A stretch of DNA of 7,077 nucleotides from an uncultured beta proteobacterium (GCA_903886165.1 CAISLL010000253.1:1-7077), one strand, 5' to 3'; positions 1 through 6,530 are shown, numbered from the stretch's first letter. Notes: generated by a model from the sequence alone, not told the origin. A program made the numbers and translations.

Positions 1-2
1 CG

Positions 3-959
3 CCACGCTATATCTCGGGCAGTGTGGGCGTGACCATTTTTCCGGCGGATGCAGACAATGCCAGTGATTTGCTGCGCAATGCCGACATTGCGATGTACCA
101 GGCCAAGGCGGCCGGGCGCAATTGCTCCATGTTCTATTCGGAGGACATGCAGGCCGATGCGGTGCGCAGGGTGCAGGTCGAGCATGATCTGCGGCAAGCG
201 CTGGAAGTGGGAGGGCTGGTGCTGCATTACCAGCCGATGGTTGACACATGCAGCGGCAAGTTGACGGGCGTCGAAGCCTTGTTGCGCTGGGAGCATCCGG
301 TCCATGGCTTGCTGATGCCGGCAGAATTTTTGCCGGTTGCTGAAGAATGCGGCCTCGGTCAAGTGGTGGGTGACTGGGTGATAGACGAGGCCTGCCGACA
401 CTGGCGTGCCCGCTCTGATGCTGGCCTGGTGCCGCTTCGCACCTCCGTCAACTTGTCAGCGGTGCAAGCCCGCCATGCCGGCTTGCGGAATGGCATTGTG
501 CTTGCGTTGACGCGCCACCGTGTGCCGGCCTCGATGCTGGCGCTGGAACTCACAGAGGCGGTTGTGTTGGGTCAGGGCGCGGAGCCATTCAATAGCCTGA
601 CCGACCTGGACGGCTTGGGGCTGCACTTTTTGCTGGACGATTTTGGTATCGGATATTCATCGCTGACCGTGCTTCGGAGCTTGCCGTTTGACACCGTGAA
701 GATCGACAGCAGCCTGATCGCGTGTTTGCCAAGTAATGTTCCGGGGAAGCAGATGGTGAAAGCCATTGTGTCCATGGCGCATGGCCTGAACCTGAAAGTG
801 GTGGCGGAGGGGGTTGAGCACCAGATCCAGCTTGATTTTCTGCGGGCGCTTGGGTGTGACGTGGTGCAGGGCTACCTGATTGGTGCCCCCATGCCAGTCA
901 CGCAGTTTGAGGATTTCGCCAGCCGTCATGCCCTGATGCTGGCAGAAGACACCCGGTAA
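3..959 (+). CDS. GGDEF-EAL cyclic-di-GMP signalling protein, 5'-truncated by the window
   Basis: Only the C-terminal part lies here; the reading frame is already open at position 3, so the GTG at 24 is an internal codon, not the start. The first ~40 residues match the end of a GGDEF (diguanylate cyclase) domain, including the block R-N-A-D-I-A-M-Y-Q-A-K and the following G-R-N. A full EAL (c-di-GMP phosphodiesterase) domain follows. Counting from the codon at 24, it has E84 of EALLRW, N143 of S-V-N-L-S, E175 of E-L-T-E, D205-D206 of DDFG, K226 of K-I-D, E262 of A-E-G-V-E and Q282 of Q-G-Y. All usual metal- and substrate-binding positions are therefore filled, and I infer an active phosphodiesterase. 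Loop 6 reads DDFGIG rather than the commoner DDFGTG. The GGDEF catalytic motif and any sensory domain lie outside the window, so cyclase activity and input signal cannot be judged. Confidence 0.95.
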   Translation, partial: PRYISGSVGVTIFPADADNASDLLRNADIAMYQAKAAGRNCSMFYSEDMQADAVRRVQVEHDLRQALEVGGLVLHYQPMVDTCSGKLTGVEALLRWEHPVHGLLMPAEFLPVAEECGLGQVVGDWVIDEACRHWRARSDAGLVPLRTSVNLSAVQARHAGLRNGIVLALTRHRVPASMLALELTEAVVLGQGAEPFNSLTDLDGLGLHFLLDDFGIGYSSLTVLRSLPFDTVKIDSSLIACLPSNVPGKQMVKAIVSMAHGLNLKVVAEGVEHQIQLDFLRALGCDVVQGYLIGAPMPVTQFEDFASRHALMLAEDTR

Positions 960-966
960 GCAGAGA

Positions 967-982
967 CGGGCCGGTGGGCCCG
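967..982. terminator. GC-rich hairpin between convergent genes (weak terminator candidate)
   Basis: CGGGCC (967-972) and GGCCCG (977-982) form a perfect 6-bp stem with a 4-base GGTG loop. An alternative 5-bp pairing, GCCGG (970-974) with CCGGC (980-984), uses the same bases. It lies in the 47-base gap between the EAL gene stop and the Smr gene stop, where a bidirectional terminator would be expected. There is no T-run on either strand after the stem, so it does not look like a standard intrinsic terminator. Confidence 0.3.
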
Positions 983-1006
983 GCGCAGCGGGAAGGTCGG
1001 AGTTGT

Positions 1007-1657
1007 TCAGGCCCTGGACGCCATCAGCAATACCACCAGCGCACCGGCGCCACCGTCTGCCGGTTTGGCCTGCACAAAGGCCAGCACCTCGCTTTTTTGT
1101 ACCAGCCAGCTGTGCACACGGTGTTTCAGCACTGGCGCCTTGCCGGGCGAGCCAAGGCCCTTGCCGTGCACCACCCTTACACAACGAATGCCCTGTTTGT
1201 GGGACTCGCGGATGAAGATGCTCAGGGCCTCACGTGCATCGTCGCGGCGCAGTCCGTGCAGGTCTATCTGGCGCTGAATGCTCCAGTCGCCACGACGCAG
1301 TTTGCGCGTCACATCGGTGCCGATGCCGGGGCGGCGAAAACTCAGGAGCTCGTCGGCTTCCAGCAGGGTTGATACGTCAAATTCGTCGCTGATGGCCTCT
1401 TTCAGTACCACTTTTTCGTCTTTTTGGTACTGCATGGCCAGCGGTATCATTTGCTCTGTTTTATGGAGCACTCTACGCTTGTCCGGCAGTGGCTTTACCG
1501 CACCTGCCGCTCTGATGAACAGGTCTTTGTCGCTGGCTGCCTGACGGGCAAGCTTGACCTGCTCAGTGGCCTGACTGACGCGCAGCCTGGCCTGCTCTGC
1601 AATGGCCTTTTTTACCACCTTGAGGTCAGTCAGGGCGTTCACTTTGACGGTTTTCAC
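1007..1657 (-). CDS. Smr-domain protein (Smr/MutS2 C-terminal family, YdaL/SmrA-like)
   Basis: 216 residues. The C-terminal ~90 residues form a Smr domain: I-D-L-H-G at 131-135 (family motif LDLHG), R-V-V-H-G-K-G at 161-167 (family motif [TH]GxG), and the closing glycine-rich strand G-A-G-A-L-V-V at about 203-209. The N-terminal part is charged, mostly helical in character, and carries the S-F-R-R-P-G-I and K-L-R-R-G-x-W stretch that precedes the domain in stand-alone Smr proteins. Smr domains bind nucleic acid and several are endonucleases; the substrate of this one is not known. The start is a GTG at 1657-1655 that overlaps the radC TGA stop as GTGA, which argues for translational coupling and a shared transcript from radC. 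There is no MutS ATPase region, so this is not MutS2 itself. Confidence 0.93.
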   Translation of the reverse strand: MKTVKVNALTDLKVVKKAIAEQARLRVSQATEQVKLARQAASDKDLFIRAAGAVKPLPDKRRVLHKTEQMIPLAMQYQKDEKVVLKEAISDEFDVSTLLEADELLSFRRPGIGTDVTRKLRRGDWSIQRQIDLHGLRRDDAREALSIFIRESHKQGIRCVRVVHGKGLGSPGKAPVLKHRVHSWLVQKSEVLAFVQAKPADGGAGALVVLLMASRA

Positions 1658-2358
1658 ATCAGCCCCCGTTCTGCCATGCTGAGTGCGTCGCCGGCGGCCA
1701 CGATCACATGGTCGAGCACCCGCACATCAATCAGTGCCAGCGTGGTTTTCAGGGTTTGTGTCAGCATTTCATCGGCGCGGCTGGGTTGCACCGTGCCACT
1801 GGGGTGGTTGTGTGACAGCACCACGGCGGATGCCTGGTGGTGCAGGGCGCGCAGCACCAGCTCGCGCGGGTAGACGCTGGTTTGCGTCAAGGTGCCGCGA
1901 AACATTTCCTCAAAGGCCAGCAGGCGGTTCTGCACGTCCAGAAACAGCACCGCAAACACCTCATGCTTGCGCGCGGACAACTGCAGTTGCAGGTAGTGTT
2001 TGACGGCCTCTGGCGTGTCAAACACAGCGCGTTCCTGCAGGCGTTGTGACATGGCACGGCGGGCCAGTTCCAGCACCGCCACCAGTTCAGAGCATTTGGC
2101 CGGGCCCAGCCCCTTGACCTGTCTGAGGTCGTCCGTCGTGGCGTTGAGCAGCCCGGCAATGCCGTCAAAACTGGTGGCTGTTGTGTTGGCCTTGGGTTTG
2201 AGTTCCAGCAACTCCTGTGCCATCTGCAACACACCTTTGCCCTTGATGCCGGTACGCAGCAGCAGCGCGAGCAGTTCCACGTCGCTCAGGGCGCCAGCAC
2301 CGCGGGCGAGCATTTTTTCACGGGGGCGAGCGTCAGGTGGCAGGTCTTTGAGGGGCAT
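1654..2358 (-). CDS. radC: RadC-family protein (JAB1/MPN metalloprotease-like fold)
   Basis: 234 residues, about the usual RadC length (~220-230). The N-terminus has the family block R-P-R-E-K at 11-15 and L-S-D-V-E-L-L-A-L-L-L-R-T-G at 24-37. A helix-hairpin-helix segment follows (V-K-G-L-G-P-A-K, 81-88). The C-terminal MPN/JAMM domain carries H183-x-H185-P-S-G and D196, the expected metal ligands (S-H-N-H-P-S-G then P-S-R-A-D), and the downstream L-D-H-V-I-V strand. The name 'DNA repair protein RadC' is historical. The original repair phenotype in E. coli was traced to another gene, and the biochemical role remains unclear. It is the first gene of a two-gene minus-strand unit with the Smr gene. 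The ATG at 2358 begins the conserved N-terminus directly. I see no strong Shine-Dalgarno sequence before it. Confidence 0.96.
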   Translation of the reverse strand: MPLKDLPPDARPREKMLARGAGALSDVELLALLLRTGIKGKGVLQMAQELLELKPKANTTATSFDGIAGLLNATTDDLRQVKGLGPAKCSELVAVLELARRAMSQRLQERAVFDTPEAVKHYLQLQLSARKHEVFAVLFLDVQNRLLAFEEMFRGTLTQTSVYPRELVLRALHHQASAVVLSHNHPSGTVQPSRADEMLTQTLKTTLALIDVRVLDHVIVAAGDALSMAERGLM

Positions 2359-2376
2359 AGGGCGGGCTTTTACAAT
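2348..2376 (+). promoter_or_regulatory. Sigma70-like promoter for fkpB-ispH, overlapping the radC start
   Basis: TTGAGG (2348-2353, 4 of 6 to TTGACA) and TACAAT (2371-2376, 5 of 6 to TATAAT) are separated by exactly 17 bases. Transcription would start near 2383, leaving a leader of about 80 bases before fkpB. The -35 box and spacer cover the radC ATG (2356-2358, minus strand), so RNA polymerase bound here would occupy the 5' end of the divergent gene. Predicted by eye from consensus only. Confidence 0.5.
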
Positions 2377-2455
2377 GTTGTCCAGTTTATGCGCCCGCGC
2401 CCCGCTTGGCTTGATGTGTGGTCTAACGCATGGCTGCCTTTTTGCCAGTATTCAC

Positions 2456-2459
2456 AGGA
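2456..2459 (+). promoter_or_regulatory. Ribosome binding site deciding the fkpB start
   Basis: AGGA lies 5 bases before the ATG at 2465. The reading frame is open far upstream (to about 2000, antisense to radC), so this site together with the start of family similarity fixes the true start at 2465. Confidence 0.6.
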
Positions 2460-2464
2460 CCTGT

Positions 2465-2929
2465 ATGACCATCGCGACCCCCACTGTTCAACCCGGCTCG
2501 TTCTTAACGCTGCACTATCGTCTCAGTGGCCCGTCCGGTGACGTCGTCAATACTTTTGCGTCGGCCCCTGCCACACTCACGATGGGCACTGGCGAGTTGT
2601 CACCGGCTGTGGAAGCACATCTGATTGGCCTGCCAGAGGGCATTCGTACCACCATTGAGCTGCCGGCGGGCAATGCCTTCGGACCCCGTAGCCCAGACAT
2701 GGTGCAGTGGATGGCGCGCAAGGAACTGGCTGACCTGGGCGCTGCCGATGAAACCTTTGCCGTGGGTGATGTGGTCAAATTCGTCACACCTGATGGTCAG
2801 GGTGAATTTGCCGGCGTGATTCTGGCATTTCGCACTGACGGCAAGGGAGAGGCTGTGCAGTTTGACTTCAACCACCCGCTGGCCGGTCACCCGGTGACGT
2901 TTGAAGTACAGGTGATTGGCGTCTTATGA
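2465..2929 (+). CDS. fkpB: FKBP-type peptidyl-prolyl cis-trans isomerase, SlpA/FkpB type
   Basis: 154 residues, a typical size for SlpA/FkpB (~150). After a short N-terminus comes the FKBP half-barrel, L-T-L-H-Y-R-L at 14-20, then G-T-G-E-L-S-P-A-V-E at 41-50 and L-x-G-L-P-E-G at 54-59. The insert-in-flap region begins around A71-F-G and ends near residue 125. The signature D-F-N-H-P-L-A-G-H-P-V at 134-144 closes the domain and is diagnostic for this subfamily. Family members isomerise X-Pro bonds and act as cytoplasmic chaperones; no signal peptide is visible. The gene overlaps ispH by four bases (ATGA, 2926-2929). The fkpB-ispH pair is a recurrent arrangement in proteobacteria, which implies coupled expression and perhaps a folding role towards IspH, though that is inference. 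The longer open frame upstream of 2465 is antisense to radC and not coding. Confidence 0.95.
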   Translation: MTIATPTVQPGSFLTLHYRLSGPSGDVVNTFASAPATLTMGTGELSPAVEAHLIGLPEGIRTTIELPAGNAFGPRSPDMVQWMARKELADLGAADETFAVGDVVKFVTPDGQGEFAGVILAFRTDGKGEAVQFDFNHPLAGHPVTFEVQVIGVL

Positions 2930-3888
2930 GGATCAACAACGAGGGGATGGATGTCCTTCTGGCCGAACCGCGCGGCTTTTGCGCCGGCGTAGACCGCGCC
3001 ATCGAGATTGTGGAGCGTGCCCTGGCCAAATTTGGCGCACCGATTTATGTGCGCCATGAAATCGTGCACAACACCTATGTGGTGAATGACCTGAAAGCCA
3101 AGGGTGCTATATTTATTGAAGCTCTTGATGAAGTGCCGGCTGGGGCTACACTCGTTTTTTCTGCCCATGGCGTGAGTCGGGCGGTGCAACAGGAAGCAGT
3201 GGCGCGCGGGTTTCAGATTTTTGACGCGACCTGCCCCCTGGTCACCAAAGTTCATGTGGAAGTGGCCAAACTGGCCAGGGAAGGCTTTGAGTTCATCATG
3301 ATTGGCCACAAAGGTCACCCTGAAGTGGAGGGCACCATGGGCCAGCTTGACGGTGGCATTCACCTGGTGGAGGATCTGGAAGATGTAGCACGCATCCGGC
3401 CTGCGCAAACTGAAAAACTTGCAGTGGTCACACAAACCACCCTCAGTGTGGACGACGCTGCCGCCATTGCCGCGACCATCAAGGCGCGGTTCCCCAACGT
3501 GCGCGAGCCCAAGCAGCAAGACATTTGTTACGCCACCCAAAACCGCCAGGACGCCGTCAAGCTGATGAGCCCGCAGGTTGATGTGGTGATTGTGGTGGGC
3601 AGTCCGACGAGTTCCAATAGCAATCGCCTGGCGGAGTTGGCGCGCAAGCTCGGCACGCCCGGTTACATGGTGGACTCGGCGGATGATCTGCAACCGCATT
3701 GGCTTGAAGGCTGCCAGCGCATCGGTCTGACAGCCGGGGCGTCGGCCCCTGAAATTCTGGTGGCCCAGGTGATCGAGCGGCTGAGGGCGTTTGGTGCGGT
3801 GTCGGTGCAAGGCATGCCGGGTGAGCCCGAGAGCGTCAAGTTTCCGCTGCCCAAGGGTTTGCGCCTGAATGATTCCGAAGCAGTTTGA
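2926..3888 (+). CDS. ispH: 4-hydroxy-3-methylbut-2-enyl diphosphate reductase (IspH/LytB)
   Basis: 320 residues, close to the family norm (~310-320). IspH is the last enzyme of the MEP pathway and reduces HMBPP to IPP and DMAPP with a [4Fe-4S] cluster. The three cluster cysteines are present: C19 in P-R-G-F-C-A-G-V, C103 in D-A-T-C-P-L-V, and C201 in D-I-C-Y-A-T-Q-N-R-Q. The substrate-binding set is also there: H48 (R-H-E-I-V-H-N), H81 (S-A-H-G-V-S), H131 and catalytic E133 (G-H-P-E-V-E-G-T), S229/N231 (S-S-N-S-N) and S273 (A-G-A-S-A-P). The start at 2926 overlaps the fkpB stop. A second ATG at 2947 (M8) would also retain all motifs, but the GAGG before it is only 2 bases away, so I prefer 2926 with translational coupling. 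Confidence 0.97.
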   Translation: MRINNEGMDVLLAEPRGFCAGVDRAIEIVERALAKFGAPIYVRHEIVHNTYVVNDLKAKGAIFIEALDEVPAGATLVFSAHGVSRAVQQEAVARGFQIFDATCPLVTKVHVEVAKLAREGFEFIMIGHKGHPEVEGTMGQLDGGIHLVEDLEDVARIRPAQTEKLAVVTQTTLSVDDAAAIAATIKARFPNVREPKQQDICYATQNRQDAVKLMSPQVDVVIVVGSPTSSNSNRLAELARKLGTPGYMVDSADDLQPHWLEGCQRIGLTAGASAPEILVAQVIERLRAFGAVSVQGMPGEPESVKFPLPKGLRLNDSEAV

Positions 3889-3913
3889 CTGATATATAAA
3901 TTGTAGCTACATA
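3885..3913 (+). promoter_or_regulatory. Possible promoter for serS, beginning in the ispH stop codon
   Basis: TTGACT (3885-3890, 5 of 6 to the -35 consensus) overlaps the ispH TGA, and TACATA (3908-3913, 3 of 6 to the -10 consensus) follows at 17-base spacing. A second -10-like TATAAA lies at 3947-3952 but has no good -35. The -10 match is poor, so this is tentative. Confidence 0.25.
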
Positions 3914-3958
3914 CTAAATTAAACAAAGGGCTATAGCCCACTTTCTTATAAACTTATC
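3891..3958. repeat. AT-rich intergenic block with two palindromes (possible dispersed repeat)
   Basis: This 68-base spacer between ispH and serS is sharply AT-rich against GC-rich neighbours. It contains two perfect palindromes: GTAGCTAC at 3903-3910 and GGGCTATAGCCC at 3928-3939, followed by a pyrimidine-rich CTTTCTTATAAA. From memory, blocks with a GTAGC/GATAGC element, a short A-rich linker and a GGGCT-AGCCC element recur between genes in Comamonadaceae chromosomes. Only one copy is visible here, so repeat status cannot be shown from this window. It could alternatively be just a promoter/leader region with a short hairpin. Confidence 0.4.
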
Positions 3959-5290
3959 ATGCTAGACATTACCCTGCTGCGCAAAGACCTGGCCCACGTG
4001 GTGGCCCGCCTGGAGACTCGCAAGAGCCCGCAAGCCTTCCTGAATGTGGAAGCCTTCACCCTGCTGGAGTCCGAGCGCAAGACTATCCAGATGCGCACCG
4101 AAGCCCTGCAAGCCCAGCGCAATGCATCCAGCAAACAAATCGGTCAGCTCAAGGCCAAAGGCCCGGCCGGTGCTGCCGAGGTGGACGCTGTGATGGCACA
4201 GGTGGCTGGCATCAAGGACGAGCTTGAGGCATCGGCCAAGCGGCTGGACCTGATTCAGATCGAGATGCAAAACCTGCTGCTGGCTGTGCCCAACTTGCCA
4301 CATGAGAGTGTCCCGGTCGGGGCAGATGAACACGCGAACGTGGTGGTTCGCAGCTGGGGCATCCCCAAAAAGTTTGACTTTGCCGTGAAAGACCATGTGG
4401 ACGTGGGCACACCGCTGGGGCTGGACTTTGAAATGGGCGTCAAACTGACCGGTTCACGTTTCACTGTCATGAAAGGCCAGGTGGCGCGCTTGCACCGGGC
4501 GCTGGCGCAGTTCATGCTGGATGTGCAGACCCAGGAGCACGGCTATACCGAGTGTTACACCCCCTACATCGTGAACGGTGAAACCTTGCGCGGCACCGGC
4601 CAGTTGCCCAAATTTGAGGGTGACCTGTTTGCCGCCAAGAAGGGTGGGCAGGAGGGCGAAGCGCAGCCCGACAACACCGCGCTGTACCTGATTCCAACCG
4701 CCGAAGTACCGTTGACCAACTTTGTGCGTGACGTCGTGCTTGCGGAATCAGAATTGCCCATCAAACTTACCGGTCACACGCCCTGTTTCCGCTCTGAGGC
4801 GGGCAGTGCCGGGCGCGACACCCGCGGCCTGATTCGTCAGCACCAGTTTGACAAGGTCGAGATGGTGCAAATTGTGCACCCCGACAGCAGTTACGAGGCG
4901 CTGGAGGTCATGACTGGCCACGCCGAAGCCATTCTGCAAAAGCTGGGCTTGCCTTATCGCGTGATGAGCCTGTGCACCGGCGACATGGGTTTTGGTGCCA
5001 GCAAAACCTATGATCTGGAAGTGTGGCTGCCTGCGCAAGACACCTTCCGCGAAATCAGCTCGGTGAGCAATTGCGAAGCCTTCCAGGCGCGCCGCCTGCA
5101 GGCCCGTTTCAAAAACGCGCAAGGCAAGAACGAGCTGGTGCACACCCTGAACGGGTCCGGACTGGCAGTGGGCCGCACGCTGGTGGCGGTGTTGGAAAAC
5201 TACCAGAACGCCGACGGCTCGGTCACCGTGCCGGAATTGTTGCGGCCTTATCTGGGTGGTATCAAGACCTTGGGTGGAGTCGTTGTTTAA
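3959..5290 (+). CDS. serS: Seryl-tRNA synthetase (class II)
   Basis: 443 residues, slightly longer than the ~430 usual. SerS attaches serine to tRNA-Ser (and tRNA-Sec) in the cytoplasm. Residues ~1-110 form the charged two-helix coiled coil that contacts the tRNA long variable arm. The class II catalytic core follows: motif 1 around 180-205 ending in Y-T-P-Y, the serine-site T-A-E-V-P-L-T-N (247-254), motif 2 from F277-R-S-E through R-Q-H-Q-F-D-K-V-E (to 301), and motif 3 L-N-G-S-G-L-A-V-G-R-T (397-407). A Gly/Glu/Lys-rich stretch at 226-239 sits between the core strands and probably accounts for part of the extra length. The ATG at 3959 starts the conserved M-L-D-I N-terminus. No Shine-Dalgarno sequence precedes it (TTATAAACTTATC), which is odd for a highly expressed gene. 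Confidence 0.98.
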   Translation: MLDITLLRKDLAHVVARLETRKSPQAFLNVEAFTLLESERKTIQMRTEALQAQRNASSKQIGQLKAKGPAGAAEVDAVMAQVAGIKDELEASAKRLDLIQIEMQNLLLAVPNLPHESVPVGADEHANVVVRSWGIPKKFDFAVKDHVDVGTPLGLDFEMGVKLTGSRFTVMKGQVARLHRALAQFMLDVQTQEHGYTECYTPYIVNGETLRGTGQLPKFEGDLFAAKKGGQEGEAQPDNTALYLIPTAEVPLTNFVRDVVLAESELPIKLTGHTPCFRSEAGSAGRDTRGLIRQHQFDKVEMVQIVHPDSSYEALEVMTGHAEAILQKLGLPYRVMSLCTGDMGFGASKTYDLEVWLPAQDTFREISSVSNCEAFQARRLQARFKNAQGKNELVHTLNGSGLAVGRTLVAVLENYQNADGSVTVPELLRPYLGGIKTLGGVVV

Positions 5291-5322
5291 GTCTTTGTCA
5301 AAGTGGTACTGACGATTTTTTT

Positions 5323-5326
5323 AAGG
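5323..5326 (+). promoter_or_regulatory. Ribosome binding site of the lipoprotein gene
   Basis: AAGG 4 bases before the ATG at 5331. The 40-base gap after serS has no hairpin terminator, so read-through from serS is possible. A TTGTCA at 5295-5300 resembles a -35 box but has no convincing -10 partner. Confidence 0.45.
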
Positions 5327-5330
5327 TTAT

Positions 5331-6530
5331 ATGCTAAAGCGCCTTTTAGCCATTGCATTTAATGCGGTGACTGCTCTGTTTTTTATCTCATTGAGCGCTT
5401 GCGCTTACGGTCCGACAATTCGGGCGAATGTGCCTCCAGTGGTTTTTGTGCACGGTGACGGCGATTCGCCTGCCTATTGGCAAGACATGATCTGGCGATT
5501 TGAGTCGAACGGCTGGCCGCGCGACCACTTGTTTGCCTTGCAGCTGCCGCACCCCAAAGCGGTTGCTGGCAATCCCGACGCTACGCTGACTGACAGCATC
5601 ATCAAGCATCAACTCGCTTTGCTTACTGCGGAAGTTGACAGGGTTTTGGCTTTGACCCACACCAAGCAGGTGGTGCTGTTCGGGCATGAACGCGGCGCAC
5701 TGCTGGTCAGGGAGTTCATCCTGCGCGGGGGAGAGCCGCTGCTGAGCCACGCGGTACTGTCTTGGCCAGATGCTCTGCCGCTTGATGTCAAGCAGAAGTT
5801 GACACTGGGAGACCTTAACAGCGCAGCTCTCAAGGGCGTTAAAACCCAGGTTTTTACCCGTGCAGACCAGCCTGATGGGGTATTTTCACCCGCTGACTTT
5901 GCTGCCAGTTACCGCTTCATCACGGATACAGACGCCGCATCACCAGCAATTTGGCCGCAAATGGACTTGCTCCTTGGCGGGACAGTCACCGGCATGGGTG
6001 TGAGTTCTGGTGATCGGGCCACAGCGGGAGCGCACTTTTATAACAATTTGCCGACGCCCAAAGTAAAGCTTGAGGTGTTTGAGGTACAGCAGGGCACTGG
6101 TTTACGGCTTGGCCCGGCGGTTTACGCTCAGGCGATGGAGATCGGTGGGCAGTGGGGACCTTTCCGGGCACAGCAGGGTGTGGCATATGAGTTTGTGACG
6201 CGCGCCCCGGGTTATGCCGTCACGCACACCTATCGCAGCGCGTTCCCCAGAGGAAGCCAGTGGGTAAATTTGAAGACCAGCCGCATCGCTGATGAAGATT
6301 TGCCAGCGTTTTCGATCATCGAACTTGAGCGTCCCCGGGGCCACCTGGATCCTACTGTGCGCCACATTGTTTTTGATGGCCAGACGGTGCCGCCGACAAA
6401 AATCACATTGGCCAGGTTGCAAAGCCGCCCGATAGTGGCGGAAATTCATATGGAGGTGGTCGAGCGCGTGGTGGGCCGCACTTGGCCCGCCAAAGAAGGC
6501 CACGTTGTCAGGTTGGTGTTCACACAGTGA
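5331..6530 (+). CDS. Lipoprotein with alpha/beta-hydrolase (AFL-type lipase-like) fold, nucleophile Ser replaced by Glu
   Basis: 399 residues. The N-terminus is a lipoprotein signal: K3-R4, a hydrophobic run to about residue 20, then the lipobox L21-S-A-C24, so the mature protein should be lipidated at C24 and sit in an envelope membrane. An alpha/beta-hydrolase N-terminal half follows, with the oxyanion-type motif V-V-F-V-H-G at 37-42 and the nucleophile-elbow strand V-V-L-F-G-H-E-R-G at 114-122. The elbow normally reads G-H-S-x-G; here E120 (GAA, 5688-5690) replaces serine. The C-terminal part (Y-E-F at 286-288, T-H-T-Y-R-S at 298-303, W311 and L-K-T-S at 314-317) reminds me of the C-terminal domain of the Archaeoglobus lipase AFL and its bacterial relatives; this is from memory. 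Catalytic Asp and His are not assignable with confidence. It may be a non-catalytic relative or use other chemistry. No function is claimed beyond the fold. Confidence 0.85.
   Translation: MLKRLLAIAFNAVTALFFISLSACAYGPTIRANVPPVVFVHGDGDSPAYWQDMIWRFESNGWPRDHLFALQLPHPKAVAGNPDATLTDSIIKHQLALLTAEVDRVLALTHTKQVVLFGHERGALLVREFILRGGEPLLSHAVLSWPDALPLDVKQKLTLGDLNSAALKGVKTQVFTRADQPDGVFSPADFAASYRFITDTDAASPAIWPQMDLLLGGTVTGMGVSSGDRATAGAHFYNNLPTPKVKLEVFEVQQGTGLRLGPAVYAQAMEIGGQWGPFRAQQGVAYEFVTRAPGYAVTHTYRSAFPRGSQWVNLKTSRIADEDLPAFSIIELERPRGHLDPTVRHIVFDGQTVPPTKITLARLQSRPIVAEIHMEVVERVVGRTWPAKEGHVVRLVFTQ

Noticed and set aside
657..1184. Minus-strand open frame of 175 codons running into the EAL gene region
   Set aside because: Covers two well-supported genes in other frames (the EAL gene and the Smr gene end). 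It looks like a GC-rich shadow frame.
974..1372. Plus-strand open frame of 132 codons
   Set aside because: Antisense to the Smr gene; no recognisable domain and no ribosome binding site.
2000..2464. N-terminal extension of the fkpB reading frame, about 155 extra residues
   Set aside because: It is antisense to radC and low in family-like features. The FKBP domain and the AGGA ribosome binding site fix the start at 2465.
2887..3810. Open frame of 307 codons on the minus strand
   Set aside because: It lies almost wholly antisense to ispH, whose motifs are complete. The translation is rich in His, Arg and Gln as expected for a shadow frame, and no domain is recognisable.
5291..5330. Possible terminator or promoter between serS and the lipoprotein gene
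   Set aside because: The T-run at 5315-5322 has no stem before it, and the TTGTCA box lacks a usable -10.
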